The translations under genes and the position numbers were made by a program. A DNA stretch of 64,000 bases from Isoetes taiwanensis (Eukaryota > Streptophyta > Lycopodiopsida > Isoetales > Isoetaceae), in contig JAJEKV010000046.1 of NCBI GenBank assembly GCA_021234155.1, forward strand, positions 8,065,012 to 8,129,011. Reading direction: 5' to 3'. The notes below the pieces were generated by a model. It saw nothing but the letters and a program-made list of their open reading frames with translations. It searched no databases and had not been told where the DNA came from. Positions 33,811 to 46,199 of this stretch are shown one piece after another (positions within the stretch are counted from its first letter, which is position 1; each line of letters begins with the position of its first letter).

Positions 33811-35597
33811 ATGGAAGTCCTGAATCCTACAAAATTTCTCTTTATCCCAGCCCAACGTGTGAAATCATCTGCAAATACGAAGTTGAAGACCATCGTAGGT
33901 GTCAGCTATCAGTTTAATCCGCTTTCCTTTAAGCATTTATCGCGTGTTGGATGCAGGTGCTCTGTTAACCCACATGTTAGAAATTCAAGTGGCAAGAACA
34001 GAGATGTTGCTATAGGTTCTGCAGCCCAGGAAGTAGATTTGGTTCCTATCGAAAGCTCAGACCCTGTACACCAAGCTCAAGCTAATGAAGAACGAGTTGT
34101 GCAAGGATTTGCAGACGGTGGACCTTATTCTTTGGATTTAGCCGGTAATTTGAGGGCGGAAGTGCAACTAACACAAGAGGATGATGGAAAAATGATTGAT
34201 AGGTTAATAAATGCAATTTTAATTGGTGCTGCTGGAGCATATGCTGTAACCAAGCTGGTGACTGTGGATCAAGATTATTGGCATGTAAGTGATATTGAAA
34301 TTCCGCTATTTCATTCCATAAGATATGCTGTGTACCAGGCTCTGCAGTTTTCATTGTAGGGATGGACAATATACGAGATACTGAGATACGCTCCTCTGCA
34401 TAATTGGAGTGCATATGAAGAGGCTCTAAAAAATAATCCGGTTTTGGCAAAAATGATAATCAGTGGTACTGTGTATTCCTTGGGGGATTGGATGGCTCAG
34501 GTACTTTCTTCCATTAAATCTAGTCTAAATATTTGTCAACATTTTATTTGAGTGGATTACCTTATTTTTTCAAGTATCATGCTCTTCACAAGTTTTACTA
34601 TATGTCACAGTGCTATGAGGGGAAGCCAATTCTAGAGTTTAACCGTCTGCGAATGTTCAGATCGGGACTTGTTGGGTTTTGCTTACATGGATCCTTGTCC
34701 CACTTCTACTATTATCTATGCGAGGTAATTTGGTAATTGGATCTATGTGTTTGTCTCTCCACTTCTACTATTATCTGGGTGAGGTGATTTGGTAACAGGA
34801 TTTATGTGTTTGTCCCTAAATTTCTGTTTGGGACATGAAGCTTCTAGTGTAGAGTAAGTTCTGTTCATGGGATGAATATTTTCAAAACACATCATAAAAG
34901 CATAGAGCTGGGTGTCATTTGTAATAAACATATTATATAGAGACATATTGTCAGTAACAAAGTTATTGAGGACAATTCCTTCATATAATCATTACATGAT
35001 GTGGTAGCAGTTTATGAATTCTCCATTTCAGTGTTGCAGGCATTATTCCCGTTCCAAGGATGGTGGGTTGTACCTTTGAAGGTTGGATTTGATCAGACTA
35101 TATGGTCTGCTTTTTGGAACAGTGTTTATTACATAACATTGGGTGTGCTTCGGTTAGAGTCTCCCATGACTATTTGGACAGAGTTAAGGACTACGTTTGT
35201 ACCTATGCTTACAGTATGTATCAATTTAGGAAGTTCTTTCTCAGATGGAAGCTATAGGAACTAGACTTATCTTCTATTCTGTTTTTCCTGATGATGTAGG
35301 CTGGATGGAAGCTGTGGCCATTTGCCCATTTGATTACATATGGAGTAGTACCAGTGGAACAACGCCTACTTTGGGTGGATTGTGTGGAGCTTCTCTGGGT
35401 CACAATCCTTTCTATGTAAGGCCACATTGGATATAGTAAGGAAAATTCTTATTATTGTCCCTGACCTACTAGTCAAAACTTGTAGGTACTCGAATGCAAA
35501 GGCAGAAGAAAGGATTTTAGAGGCATCTAGTGACAATACAACAATGGCTGTACTTGACAACAAAGAGGAGAACGAGGATGCTACAAATGCTAACTAG
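33811..35597 (+). CDS. Mpv17/PMP22-family membrane protein, six exons
   Basis: Exons 33811-34284, 34360-34500, 34611-34724, 35040-35213, 35300-35415 and 35486-35597, all with GT-AG borders, give 376 codons. The N-terminus (about 100 residues, basic, Ser-rich, few acidic) resembles a chloroplast transit peptide. The body has the family's segments: APLHNWSAYEEALKNNPVLA, YSLGDWMAQ, CYEGKPILEFNRLRMFRSGL, HGSLSHFYYYLCE, LFPFQGWWVVPLKVGFDQT and FVPMLTAGWKLWPFAHLITY, then QRLLWVDCVELLWVTILS, the family signature. Four or so membrane helices are expected. It resembles the plant branch with an added N-terminal domain (Arabidopsis At1g52870/At4g03410 type, from memory). The family is linked to pores or solute handling in organelle membranes; the exact function here is unknown. 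The C-terminal 27 residues are acidic and divergent. Confidence 0.92.
34700..34817 (+). repeat. 59-bp tandem duplication over the exon 3 donor
   Basis: 34700-34758 holds the end of exon 3 and its donor (CTATGCGAG|GTAATT). 34759-34817 repeats it with about nine changes (CTGGGTGAG|GTGATT), leaving a second potential donor 59 bp downstream. Using it would add 59 bases and shift the frame. Confidence 0.85.
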
Positions 35598-37550
35598 GTA
35601 AACCCTTTTCCTTTTCCCTTCTTATCTTTCTTCCATCACGGCTCTAACTATGGTCTAACTGCATGTCAGGCATGGCCATGTAGGAAAAGATGCCTAAAGT
35701 TATGGCCACTCCTTTATAGAGATGTAAATCTCTAGCAGTCTATGTATATAACATATATTCTGGTCCAGCAAAGGCTAGAGATATAAATCTCCAGCACTCT
35801 TAAAATATGTCCACTCCTTAATAAAGATGTAAATCTCCAGCAATCTATGTATAATATATATTCTGGTCATTCTTTCTATTTCAATCTGATAGATCTACCC
35901 ATTTATGTCATGCACAAACATTACAAGTACATAGTTCAGCAAGAGCCGATTCATCAGTTTGTTGCTCACAAGTCATATTTGAACTTAACGCAATGAAAGC
36001 AGGTGGTGAATGTTAGTCTAAAAGAAGATCGTTCAACGCTCATTTGCAATTCCACACTCATGTTCTAATGGAAAAGAAACCATTGAATGACTATGAGGGG
36101 TAATTTTCTCCGCCCTACATTTGGTAGGCAAAATGATATTTAAGGGCCAGATTCGACATGCGGCAGCGGCAATTCTCTCTGATATCTCAACTTCCGGCTC
36201 CCTTTTTTTAGGGCAACAACTCCCTGATTCCATTGCGACAGTGGCAGTTTGAAGCCAATTCAAAATAAACGTTTAAGATCTAATTTTTTAAGGAATTTAC
36301 GGCAAGATTTGCCTGGCACTTGATTCAAGTTTTAACAGCCAGGGGATCACCCCTGTCACTTAAGCGAGTGTTTTGCAGTTAAAGCGGCAGTGTTTTTGGT
36401 TTTAGGAGGAGTGTTTTGCTAATTGCTAAATGTTGCAATGGAATCAGAAGACAAATTACGACGTGCCATCCTAAAATTGGTTGACGCAGAACTGACACAC
36501 ATATAATTTCCACAGTCGAATCTGGCCCTTACATCCCATAGTTTTTACGTCTTGGGCCTTCCCGATTTTGTGAAACCTAGCAACTAAGGCTTCTTCAGAA
36601 GCAACCGACCTGTGTCTAATAATCGCACTTGAAAATGCACCTGTGTCCATTGCATGGTGAAAATGCTTCGGCGGTGTTGCCAGCTTCGGCAGAGGGCTCC
36701 TGGCTCCGTCGCTCGCCCTCTGCCTCAGGTGCCCGCATAGCTTCAGCATTATACCATGCAATGGCCCTCATAAAAATTATTGCAGAACATCATAGGCCTT
36801 CAAAGCTTTGTGTAATACAAATTGAAAGAGCCACCTATTGAGTTGGCAAATGCACAACCATATAGATTACAAGAATTTAGCGCCGGCGGAGCCGGCGCCC
36901 TATGTACCCCTGGGGACCAAACCCAAGTGCTACACAAAGTGTAATCATGGATGCCCATGACACCATAAGATAATAGAATATCATAAGAGGAGAGTGTTGC
37001 TCGCATGCAATATCTATAGGAGCAATGAAAATGAAGAATATATGTTGTTTTTGGATTAAATTCTGCGAAAAAAGCGTGCTTTTCTAATTATCTATAGGAG
37101 CAACTTGGCATGCTTTGCCAAGTTGTCCTGATTTGCCGTTCATATCTTGCAGAATATTTCGGCTGCTGTAATGCATGTTGTTCCACGTGATTTCTCGCGA
37201 TATATTGATTACTAGGCTAAGCTAGAATCAAAACAACCTAGATGATGTAAATATATGCAGGGAAACTGGACAAATATCTATCTTTTAACAATGGTGGTAT
37301 GGTTTGAGATTTTTCTTCCATCTTTATGTTCACATTATACACCGTTTCACTCCCAGCAGACAGAAACTTTGAATGCAACTTTAAATCAACACTAACAAAA
37401 TGCATATGCTTAGGCACAATGAATATCGATTGCAATTGAATTTGATATCACAGTTTTAAGCTTGAGTTCTAACTAGAAAATACATTTATTGGTAAAAAGG
37501 ACTAAGTTGGCATTTGCTCATCTTAAACGTTGTTGAGTTCATTACATATA
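35598..37550. other. Intergenic; short repeats only
   Basis: Includes two GTAAATCTCCAGCA-type repeats (35720-35860) and a LINE-like 3' end with a GC hairpin (see 36876). No gene recognised. Confidence 0.45.
36876..36902. repeat. GC-rich perfect hairpin
   Basis: GCGCCGGC and GCCGGCGC flank a GGA loop. On the minus strand it follows a GGTCCCCAGGGGTACAT segment like the one near 53945 (AGTCCCCAGGTTTTACAT), so it may be the 3' end of a LINE or SINE. Confidence 0.6.
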
Positions 37551-37551
37551 A

Positions 37552-37790
37552 TGAAAGTAAGATTAACAATAGCAGTTAACAAATGTATAGTAGAAAGCTC
37601 AAAAATGTGCTTGAAAGTAAGATTAACAATAGCAGTTAACAAATGTATAGTAGAAAGCTCAAAAATGTGCTTGACCATTGATGTGATATAATCGAGTTTT
37701 CTTGGAAATTAACGGTCTTTTTTAAATGTATAAACAATCAACTGACCATTGATGTGATATAATCGAATCTTCCTGGAAATTAAAGGTCCT
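37552..37790. repeat. Two adjacent tandem duplications (60 and 71 bp)
   Basis: GAAAGTAAGATTAACAATAG and the following sequence repeat exactly with a 60-bp period (37552-37671). Then a GACCATTGATGTGATATAAT unit repeats with a 71-bp period and a few changes (37673, 37744). Confidence 0.85.
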
Positions 37791-38031
37791 TTTTAAATGC
37801 ACAAATAATGAACTGGTCACAATTGTTTAAAATAACTAGAGGCCCATGTTTAAAAGTCTTCATGTCATTTATGCATCTTAAAAAATCAATTGCCTCTTTA
37901 CAGGAAATTCAACTTGCTTTCGACCATCAAATTATCCTCGTTGCCATAGCTTGGTGCTCTATAAAGGCATAATGAAGATGAGAATGTGGGCGTTTGGTTT
38001 CCTGCATAAATTTATACTCATCATTTATAGG

Positions 38032-38260
38032 CGCTCTAAGCTCACAAATTAGCATAGCTAATATCAGGACCTGTTGTCAGGCTCGCTGCCACGTCCCTTT
38101 CCTAATGGACAAAAATACTCATGTGCATGTGTACTCTAAATGTGGTAACATAAGTGATGCCCATCAAGTGTCTGATTCAATGCCTATGCAAAATATTATG
38201 TCATGGAATGCAATGGTTTTAGGATATGCTCAACTTCGGAATTCTAGAATGCAATAGTTT
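38032..38260 (+). pseudogene. PPR protein fragment
   Basis: VHVYSKCGNISDAHQVSDSM followed by PMQNIMSWNAMVLGYAQ is a pentatricopeptide repeat pair of the plant PLS class, normally found in organelle RNA-editing or processing factors. It runs into a stop (TAG at 38255) and continues only as decayed sequence. Confidence 0.65.
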
Positions 38261-39529
38261 GGCATATAGCCTGGTGAAATTAAGTTTGTCAGTGTTTCGA
38301 GTGCATGTTCAGCTGACTTGACTGCAGCTCCATATGGATATTTTAACAGCTGGGTGTGAATTAGATTATTGGCTCAATATGGAGTTGTTGTCTTCAACCA
38401 AAGTAGCCGGGAATCCTACTCATAATCAGACTGAATATCTCATGGCATATTTCTGCAATACCAGTTCAGAGTGGTTTACATTTTTTCTGTTATTTGACTC
38501 CATTTGTGGGCTTCGTAGTTTTGCAAAGTGAATAAATCTCAGATTTGGGATGGTTCCAGATTGTTTTGCATCAGACAACCAATTTCAAATTTCAAATGAT
38601 CTTCTTTTAGTAAAAGTTTAAGGCAAGGCATTTCTGGTCCTGAGTTTATGAGCTTTTATAGGGCAGCTAGCTCTTATAATACACAGCTTCTTCCACTACT
38701 TTCAAGTTCCGGAGTTGACATTTGCACTCGTGCCATGCCTTTGTTCTGGCCACCTTCACTACAGTGAGGCGGCTTGGAACTGGCCCACAACAGTGGGTAT
38801 ATATCGTGTAAGGAGATCCATTTGTTGACGATTATGTGGATTGGAATATACCGAACAGCCTTATTCATCTCGTGAAGTTCTATGCCAAGTGGAAGACAGT
38901 CTGTTAAGAAGCTTATTTGGCTGAATAGCTTAGCAGTTTGAGAGGCATTACTGCACCTTCAATCAAGCATGTCTGATTTGCACGAGGCAGTTAATCTATA
39001 TTTCCATTATGAATATCTTGTTGAAGATGCTTACACCTTAAGCATTCGCACAATTAGAAGCTCACTGCAACATAGCATCATATGTTGTCCCCGTAATGGT
39101 CAGTTTCACAAAGCCCATAGATCTACCAAGTGCAATAGAACAAAAAAGGTTTTCTATTTCAAAAGTTCCTTTCGGCGGAATGCAAACTTCCACAAAGCCC
39201 ACAGATCTGTCAAAAGAAAACCTTTAAAAAATCAAGGTCTATTAAAAAAAGTTCCATATGCAGAGCATAACCGATGCCACAAATTGATGTTTTGTAGCAC
39301 ATTAGCTAGAAAAATTTAAAAGCGTAAAACACCATGGGCAAGTTGAATGCAATTTTGATACTCATATTTTTCATCTTTGCGAACCTTGGGCACAGATAAG
39401 TAAGCAACAATGGTGGCCAGCTTCTGCTTTTAAAACAAAATTCATTCCTTCACCTTTCAAAAATATATGCCTAGCATCATCTATGCTTCTATGCTGTTAA
39501 TCTGGTGCTCTGAACCTTTTTTACCAAAT

Positions 39530-39680
39530 CCAAGAAGAAGTAAGGCCAGACAAAGTTACATTCATAAATGTATTGACCATATTCCCTGCTGATCCAATAC
39601 TACTGGAACTAGGTAAACAGGTCCACCCCCATGCTTTCAAGGATGCATATGCAACAGATGTATTTGTTGGCAACCGATGA
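39530..39680 (+). pseudogene. PPR protein fragment
   Basis: An open stretch of about 50 codons reads EEVRPDKVTFINVLTIFP, then LELGKQVHPHAFKDAY and ATDVFVGNR before TGA. PDKVTF...VL and LGKQVH.H..K.....DVFVGN are PPR P/L motifs. It may be from the same lost gene as the fragment 1.3 kb upstream, but what lies between does not read as PPR. Confidence 0.65.
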
Positions 39681-39689
39681 AGCATATCC

Positions 39690-41545
39690 CATGTTTGAAG
39701 AACACCAGAGGCCAGAGGAAGCTCAGGCATGTCCATCGGAATGGATTGGATTGGACACTTTTTTAGCAGGAGGTAGATCGTGCAGCAAAGAAAGCCAAGA
39801 GCCTGCCAAATATGGTCGGCAAGCCTTAAATCTAAAACATGTTTATCAATCGGCCTTTTATATACCTCAACCAAGAAATCATTTATTTCTTGGTAATCAT
39901 TCTGCTACCTCCAGATCTGGGATTTCCATTCTATCTTGTTCCTTGAAACTCTTCGTCCTTGCTTTTATATAATTTGATGAGAGGAAGAAGGGAGACTATG
40001 AAGAAAAGAGTAATAAAAACAAATTTGATTGCAAGTTACCGGACTCAGCATGTACAGATATGGCGACATAGGCACAATAGTCCTGCTCGTCCTCTGAGCC
40101 CGAAAGGGACCGCCAGAAAAAAACCTATAATTCCAAAAGCACATATAATTCCCTTCTTTTACTTTGCCGGTTGTTTGCGCACTCTCACAGAGGAAGTTCG
40201 TGTCTGCAAGTCTGTGATAAGCAGATAACAGAAGGAATTAATAGATTGCATTCAAATAAAAGAAGAAACTAATAGATTGAGATTGAATCGGCCCTACATT
40301 CAAATAACTGAAGAAACTAATAGATTGAAATTGAGTCGGCTCGGTATTCTTTCCTTAGTTTAACATTTAACGGGACCTCTCACTCTAGATTTCACAGAAA
40401 GGAGCAAAATTTGTTAGTGGGTTCGTTCAAAAGATGGCTGTATGGCTTCTGGAGGGATTATGCCCCAGCACATGTTTCATTAGATGCGTACCACGACTGT
40501 AGGATGTTGCCTCCAGAATTTCCCTAAATTTGTCTGTGGCAAGGTAAGCCTAGCGCCAACGCAACAGGAATTTCAGCGCTCCAAATGCCTGAATTAGTGT
40601 TAACGGCTGCAGGAATGGGTAAAAGCATGCTAGGGTGTACCATCTAAAGTTCTTTTTAGGGAGTGCAAAACTACCCAGAAAAGTACCTAGCACTGGGTAC
40701 TTGGAACTTGCATAAATGTCTCAATAAACAATAAGTTTCGAAGTTGATTCATTTATTTTAGTCTCTAATAGTATTGTTATCCTTTAATACAATAGATTGA
40801 CATGTTATTGACCTTCAATCCAAAAATTTTGGATTGATTTTAATGGAAAGAAAAAACAGAAAGTACCAGTTTTAAAAGTACCCAGTGTAGGTACTTTTGA
40901 GGGTTCCAAAAGTGGTACACCGTAGCATGCTTTCACCCGAATATAAGCTAGGGCAAGAATCTGAAATTTCTTAGACTGTGTTTCTGAGTTCTCAAAAAGC
41001 TTCAAATTAAATTCAGCATAAATATTAGCTTGTTTAGGCTGGGATTGAGGAATCTCCGGCGGTTTTACAGGCTACCGTCTGCAGCCTTTGCTTATAGAGT
41101 TATGGAGGGGCGCCAGACTTAGACGAGGGATGGGCGAAATGGCTTCCATGGGCACGCCGGAAAAGATAGCCGGAAAATGATGACAATTCCAAAAATAACT
41201 CCGGTTCGAACAATTTTATATTTAGTCAGATAAGGCATTATAAGGTACCTATATTGCCTTAACCTTGTGATATTTCATTTTCATATTATATGCCTTAACC
41301 TGGTGATATTTTCAGCACCTTATGCTCCTCTTGAAGTGGCAAATGCACAACCATTCCTATAAATTGTAACAATAGGTTATTTTACGACACGTATATTGTC
41401 TTGAGAGTTTTGCATCTTCTTAGTCCTAAGCATATATATTGTCTTTAAGCTAGTTAGATGCACGATAATTAGCTCATGAAGTTAGCGAGATTTCCATGAT
41501 CATGGCTACTCACCCATATCCCTAGGCATATTTATTGTCTTAAAG
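39690..41545. other. Intergenic; nothing recognised
   Basis: AT-rich. A GGCAAATGCACAACCAT segment at 41337 also occurs at 36845, marking a dispersed repeat. Confidence 0.4.
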
Positions 41546-41549
41546 AAGA

Positions 41550-43720
41550 AAGGAAGGAAGGAAGTATATTTTAACGTCCACGGAGACCAACTGGCCTATG
41601 AGACGGTTTTACAATATAGCGGAAAGTTTCCAAACACAAAGTAAACCCACAGAAACTCTGTACAATGTGTCTCTACCACTGGGATGAAAAAACCCCCCGT
41701 GTGGGAGGAAAAACCCTTGTAGTAGGCGTTGAGAGGCCCTATTTGGGCGCTCAAATTCCCTGTGCTGTGAGGGACTCCCTGACGGTGGAGACTTGCAGAA
41801 TGTAGGACGCAAGACGTGCCACCGTTGGCGAAGCCACATCTGAGATCGGCATGAGCTGCTCGGATGTGTGCATATGCTGGGCATTCCTGTAGAGCATGGT
41901 GTTCATCTTCTACTATCTGCATGTGACAGCACTGGCATAATCTCTCATGCCGGGGGATCCCCTGCCCTCCATCCGTACCCCAGCGGCCTGTCTCAATTCT
42001 GAGATGGTGGGACCCTGTCCTTATTGCAGCTATAGCTCTTCGTTTCGTGGTGGAAATGTGTGCCTTCTGATACTGGTGGGGGCCGTGTTCAAGCGACGGA
42101 TTGACATGTGTGTGGTAGTGCTCTGTTTTGGGCTTTGCAAGAGCGGGCGCATCCCACAGAGAGGCGACAAAGCGCGCATTCAAATGCAGCTCCTGCTCTG
42201 CGATATCCGATATATCCACGATGTGTTGATAGTCTATGGACCATCGTGCGAACCATCCCCTACAATGCTCTTGCCATACTCTCTTCAGACGTTGCGGCCC
42301 TTGTGCCAATAACAGAGCCCGGGGAGGAAGACGTTGTGCATCCATTTCGTCAACCTTATGGAAATATGCAAGGTGCCTGCGCATAGCAGAGTGCTGCAGG
42401 GGCCAAAAGCCAGTCTCATACAACAAAATTGGATAAGGCACCGTGTCCTTGACGCCTAGGCTGTATGTCAGGAAAGCCTTCTGCACCCTCTCTAGCTTAT
42501 CCCAAGTACCCTTGCTAATCGTTGCCCCCCCAGACCTCTACCCCATACAGCAGTACTGGTTCCACGAGTGCTCGGAACAAGTGTGCTTTGCGTGCCCAAT
42601 CGCAGAGATCTATTCTGTGACAGCTATTCTGCATGCTTTCCATCCCGCGCTGACTCTTCTTTCTACACAGTCATCCCATAGCATGTTAGCAGAGAAATCG
42701 ATTCCCAGATACTTAAAGGTCCTTACAACTTCCATCCTTTGTCCTCTGTAATAGAAGTCTGGGATATCATGCTGCGCAGACGGGATTGGCAACAGCTTGG
42801 TTTTCTGCTGGTTGACTGTCATTCCTGCTATGTCACAGAATTGACTGAGAGCATCCAAATGTTCCTGCATACTCCTGGCTGTATGGGATAATAAGCCCAG
42901 ATCGTCTGCATAGAGCAACTGTTTTACTGTATAGGCCTCTGGCAACTGCGGGCCACCACCTCCATGTTCTTGCATCCAGGTCTCCAACTTGTCAACATAG
43001 AGTCCAAAAAATGTTGGAGATAATGGGCATCCCTGTTTAACACCTATGGTGTTGTTCACCCGATGGTCTGACGCAGGCAAAGTGGCATATATTCCGTCAT
43101 ACAGCCGGTAGATGGCATTCTGCAAATCCTGTGGGACATGTAGCTCCTGCAAGCATTGCCACAACAGGTCCCGAGGGACCGTATCATATGCCGTCTTAAA
43201 ATCCACGAAACAGCAATACAGGTCACGTCGTGCATTGCGGCTAGCTTCCATAAGGATTCTGAGAGTAAAAATATGATCACTCGTGGAGTGGGCAAGGGCG
43301 GAAACCTGCCTGGCCAACTACCCGCACTCCAGTTTCCTCCGCCCATTGCGTTAACTTCTTCTCCAGCACCCCTGCTAGAAGTTTTGCGAGTAACGGGCTC
43401 ACCATGATCATACGGTAGTTGGTGGAGTCATCCCTGCTTCCCGTCTTATGAATAGGGGAGACCTTGCTAACCATCCATTCCTGCGGAGGCCCTCTCTGAT
43501 GGCCTGATTGATTATCCCTGTCAAAGGTCCGAGCAAAGCTGGCCCACCCCATTTCAACAGCTCGGCCTGAAGTCCCTGCAAGTCCTTTGCTTTACCATTA
43601 GCAAGATGCCTAAGACCCTGGTGGATGTTCGCCTCTGAGAGCTGCAGTGTTTCTCCTAGTTGATCTTGCATGTCGACAATTGCTCCTGGGGTGGTCATAC
43701 AACGACACAAGGGGTAGGAG
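41550..43720 (-). mobile_element. LINE, 5'-truncated, RT core nearly intact
   Basis: The minus strand encodes ORF2 in four frame segments: 43710-43408 (LANGKAKDLQGLQAELLKWG), 43552-43277 (VSPIHKTGSRDDSTNYRMI), 43317-42610 and 42486-41596. The third holds the RT catalytic motifs: FVDFKTAYDTVPRDLLW (A), GVKQGCPLSPTFFGLYVDKL (B) and LLYADDLGLL (C). The fourth carries the C-terminal zinc motif CQCCHMQIVEDEHHALQEC. The 3' end reads GTGGACGTTAAAATA and then a CTTC-rich tail (41550-41564). No endonuclease domain is seen upstream. Three frame breaks make it inactive. Confidence 0.88.
42610..43317 (-). pseudogene. LINE reverse transcriptase core
   Basis: 236 codons are open. The palm motifs of non-LTR RTs are all visible, including both catalytic Asp of YADD and the Asp of motif A. 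It belongs to one polypeptide with the flanking segments; shifts at about 43300 and 42550 separate it from the N- and C-terminal parts. Confidence 0.9.
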
Positions 43721-44320
43721 TGTTCAATTATTTCATCCCTCTACATGCAGAGAGGGCAGATCACAAAGACATCTGGACAAAATATATGAACGACAATATT
43801 TACCTGCACACATCTATGAATGATTTGCCACCATAGGACAACATACATCGAATGCACCAGTTGCTCTTCCTTGACATTGCCATGAACTGTACAAAGTTGG
43901 GGAGTCATGTGTTGTGGATCTGGAAGAAGAATAGAAGCTACTTTTTGCCAAATGACATGGTCCCCACAGAGGAGGAGATACTTCAATATGAAGTCATTCT
44001 AAGTCAACAAACTTGTCTCATATACCATGGGGATATTGTCAGCACATCGGCTACTCGCCATCGACGCTACATCAATGGATGAATAGAGAAGGCCAAGGAA
44101 CGATCTACCTGGTTGTCACCCAAAGGGATCCACCAATAGTTAGCTGTAGAATTGATACAGACCATCGGATGGAACTGAAACAAAGTGTCCACAGTCTCCC
44201 AAGCATCTGAATAACCCCTTGAGGAAAGGTGGTGTATTATTAGGATGCACACCTCGTTTCAATTAAAGTCATTAATAATTTAGGGATTTTCAAAAATATG
44301 GAAATTTAATTCAATGTCTT
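43721..44320. other. No gene recognised
   Basis: May be LINE-derived on the minus strand (repeated Cys, His and Trp in a broken frame at 43741-43986), but no motif is convincing. Confidence 0.35.
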
Positions 44321-44323
44321 AAT

Positions 44324-44540
44324 AAGAAGAAGAAGAAGAAGAAGAAGAAGAGATTTTAACGTCACGCCACAAGGCAGATCGGACATGTGACACTTTACAA
44401 CACACCCAAATGGGTCCTGCCCCCACCACTTTACATTGCTGAAGTGGGTCCTTCCCCCACCAACTTTACATTGCATGGCCACTTTCACAACGAGGCGTTG
44501 AACCCGTGACCTTGGGTATGGCAGCAATCTTATCTGATGC
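44324..44540 (-). mobile_element. tRNA-derived SINE
   Basis: On the minus strand a B-box match GGGTTCAACGCC (44505-44494) lies near the 5' end. It is followed by a body with two ACTTTACATTGC-type blocks and the 3' end GGCGTGACGTTAAAATCT with a (CTT)n tail (44350-44324). The 3' end shares GACGTTAAAAT with the LINE ending at 41569, as expected for a SINE using that LINE's machinery. Confidence 0.65.
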
Positions 44541-44599
44541 TTTTGATATTGAATCTTTATGATTTTCCTTTTAAAAAACTCATTTAATGGGTTTAAAGG

Positions 44600-45072
44600 T
44601 ATAGTCTATAGTTTCAGCTATGGTCATTTATATGTCCAAATCAAATCTCCTGAGAATCCCCAAGTTATTATATTACATATTAGTGTTGACATCCAATTGG
44701 ATCATATGGTCCGTCTGGAAGAGACGAAATCTTTTCATCTTCAAAGGACATGTTCTTCCAAATACTCAAATGCTCAGCGATGCTCGTAGTCGTATTCTCA
44801 AATCTTATCAGTGCTCTTTCTTAAAAGATGAGGTCAAGTGCTCTTCCTTAAAAGATGAGGTCAACAATATCATTTGGGAGCGCTAGCTTCATATTCATAC
44901 TTATCATAGTCAATTGTGCTTTTGATGATATTTCTTCTCTCCTTTTCTGTGTTATGTATGCGGCCAAAAGTTTTTCTCTAGTAGACATTTTCTCGACTGG
45001 GTTTTGAGTCCCCCATGTACTCTTTGTCTTCTTTTGAGTAATAAACCTCCATGTTCATTAAAAAAAAAAAAA
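44600..45072 (+). mobile_element. L1-type LINE 3' end with poly(A)
   Basis: A short frame contains SNWIIWSVWKRRNLFIFKG, which matches the W..WK.RN..IF motif at the C-terminus of plant L1 ORF2 proteins. An untranslated region follows, then poly(A) at 45060-45072. It is of a different LINE type from the zinc-motif LINEs nearby, which end in short repeats. Confidence 0.65.
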
Positions 45073-46190
45073 CCCTAACTGAGCTAGTCCAGACCAACTA
45101 TCCTACTAGCCCTTTGGACTATCTCAATCAATCCTTTAATAGTCTTATCATTTCACAATATAACCGAGCCTCTTTATATGTGAAACATCCAATTTGTGCT
45201 TTACAATTTACTTAACTTTTAGTTTTATGAAGGTCAAGAAACTATAATCATGTATTGATTATACACCCTTAGATCAATCCCTGAATAAGTTTTTTGCATG
45301 TAAATTTCTTGCATGCCTTATGCATGTGCACCATATGTACCACCTCAAGTTGTTAAAGGCACTTTAACACTATCTTTTGAATGACATGCAATTTCACTGA
45401 ACTTTTACATACATGCAACTATTCATAGGAGTACACATCTATTTGGGCTTTTAAATATCATGACAATATTGAATCATAGTTAAATCAGATTCATGTTCCA
45501 TGCTTTTTAACCTTTTATTTCCTTGTTGTTCAAGGAGATCCTATAAATTTCATCATAGGATATGCATTAAATCCATATTTGGCCTGGAATTTTAAGTTTG
45601 ACATTCATTTGACAGTAACATTTCCTGCTAAGTCATGCAACACCAACCCATAACCATTTTGTAAATTTTGAGATCTGCAACTGTCATATAGACAAAATGT
45701 ATTTTCATTCCAGCAATACTGTACCTAATTAAAGACTGCCTTTATTTCAAAAGACCATAATTCATCATAAAAGAAGCTCTAGCTCTATAACGACTTTCAA
45801 GCACAAGTAGAACAGATCCAATCCCCACAACCACGGGAACAAACACACAACAATCCCCTACCTCAAATCGCTTCTTCACTCTAAACTTGGGTTGTCCATC
45901 GCATGTTGAAGTACTACTGAATCCCCCTCTCATCTGTATTGCCTCAGTTCAGCTGATTCCTACTTGATGCAATCTTTGGACCTGGTCTGATCCAAGCCAA
46001 GCTAATTCAAGCATGTTTAACCTCTGATCCTTGGCCTTGCCATCAATTATTCATGGGTTGGGATAGTGGTCTGGCCCAAATTGTTAAAGGCCATCGAGCT
46101 GGGGGAGCCACACCTATTCTTTGACATGGCTTTAAAATTCAATGTTTCCACACCTATTAATACAAGAAAATTTATTACACATGGAAATTT
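45073..46190. other. No gene seen; possible gypsy LTR
   Basis: Lies just 3' (minus strand) of a degraded gypsy element and may contain its LTR. No paired LTR was identified. Confidence 0.35.
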
Positions 46191-46199
46191 AACATAGAT

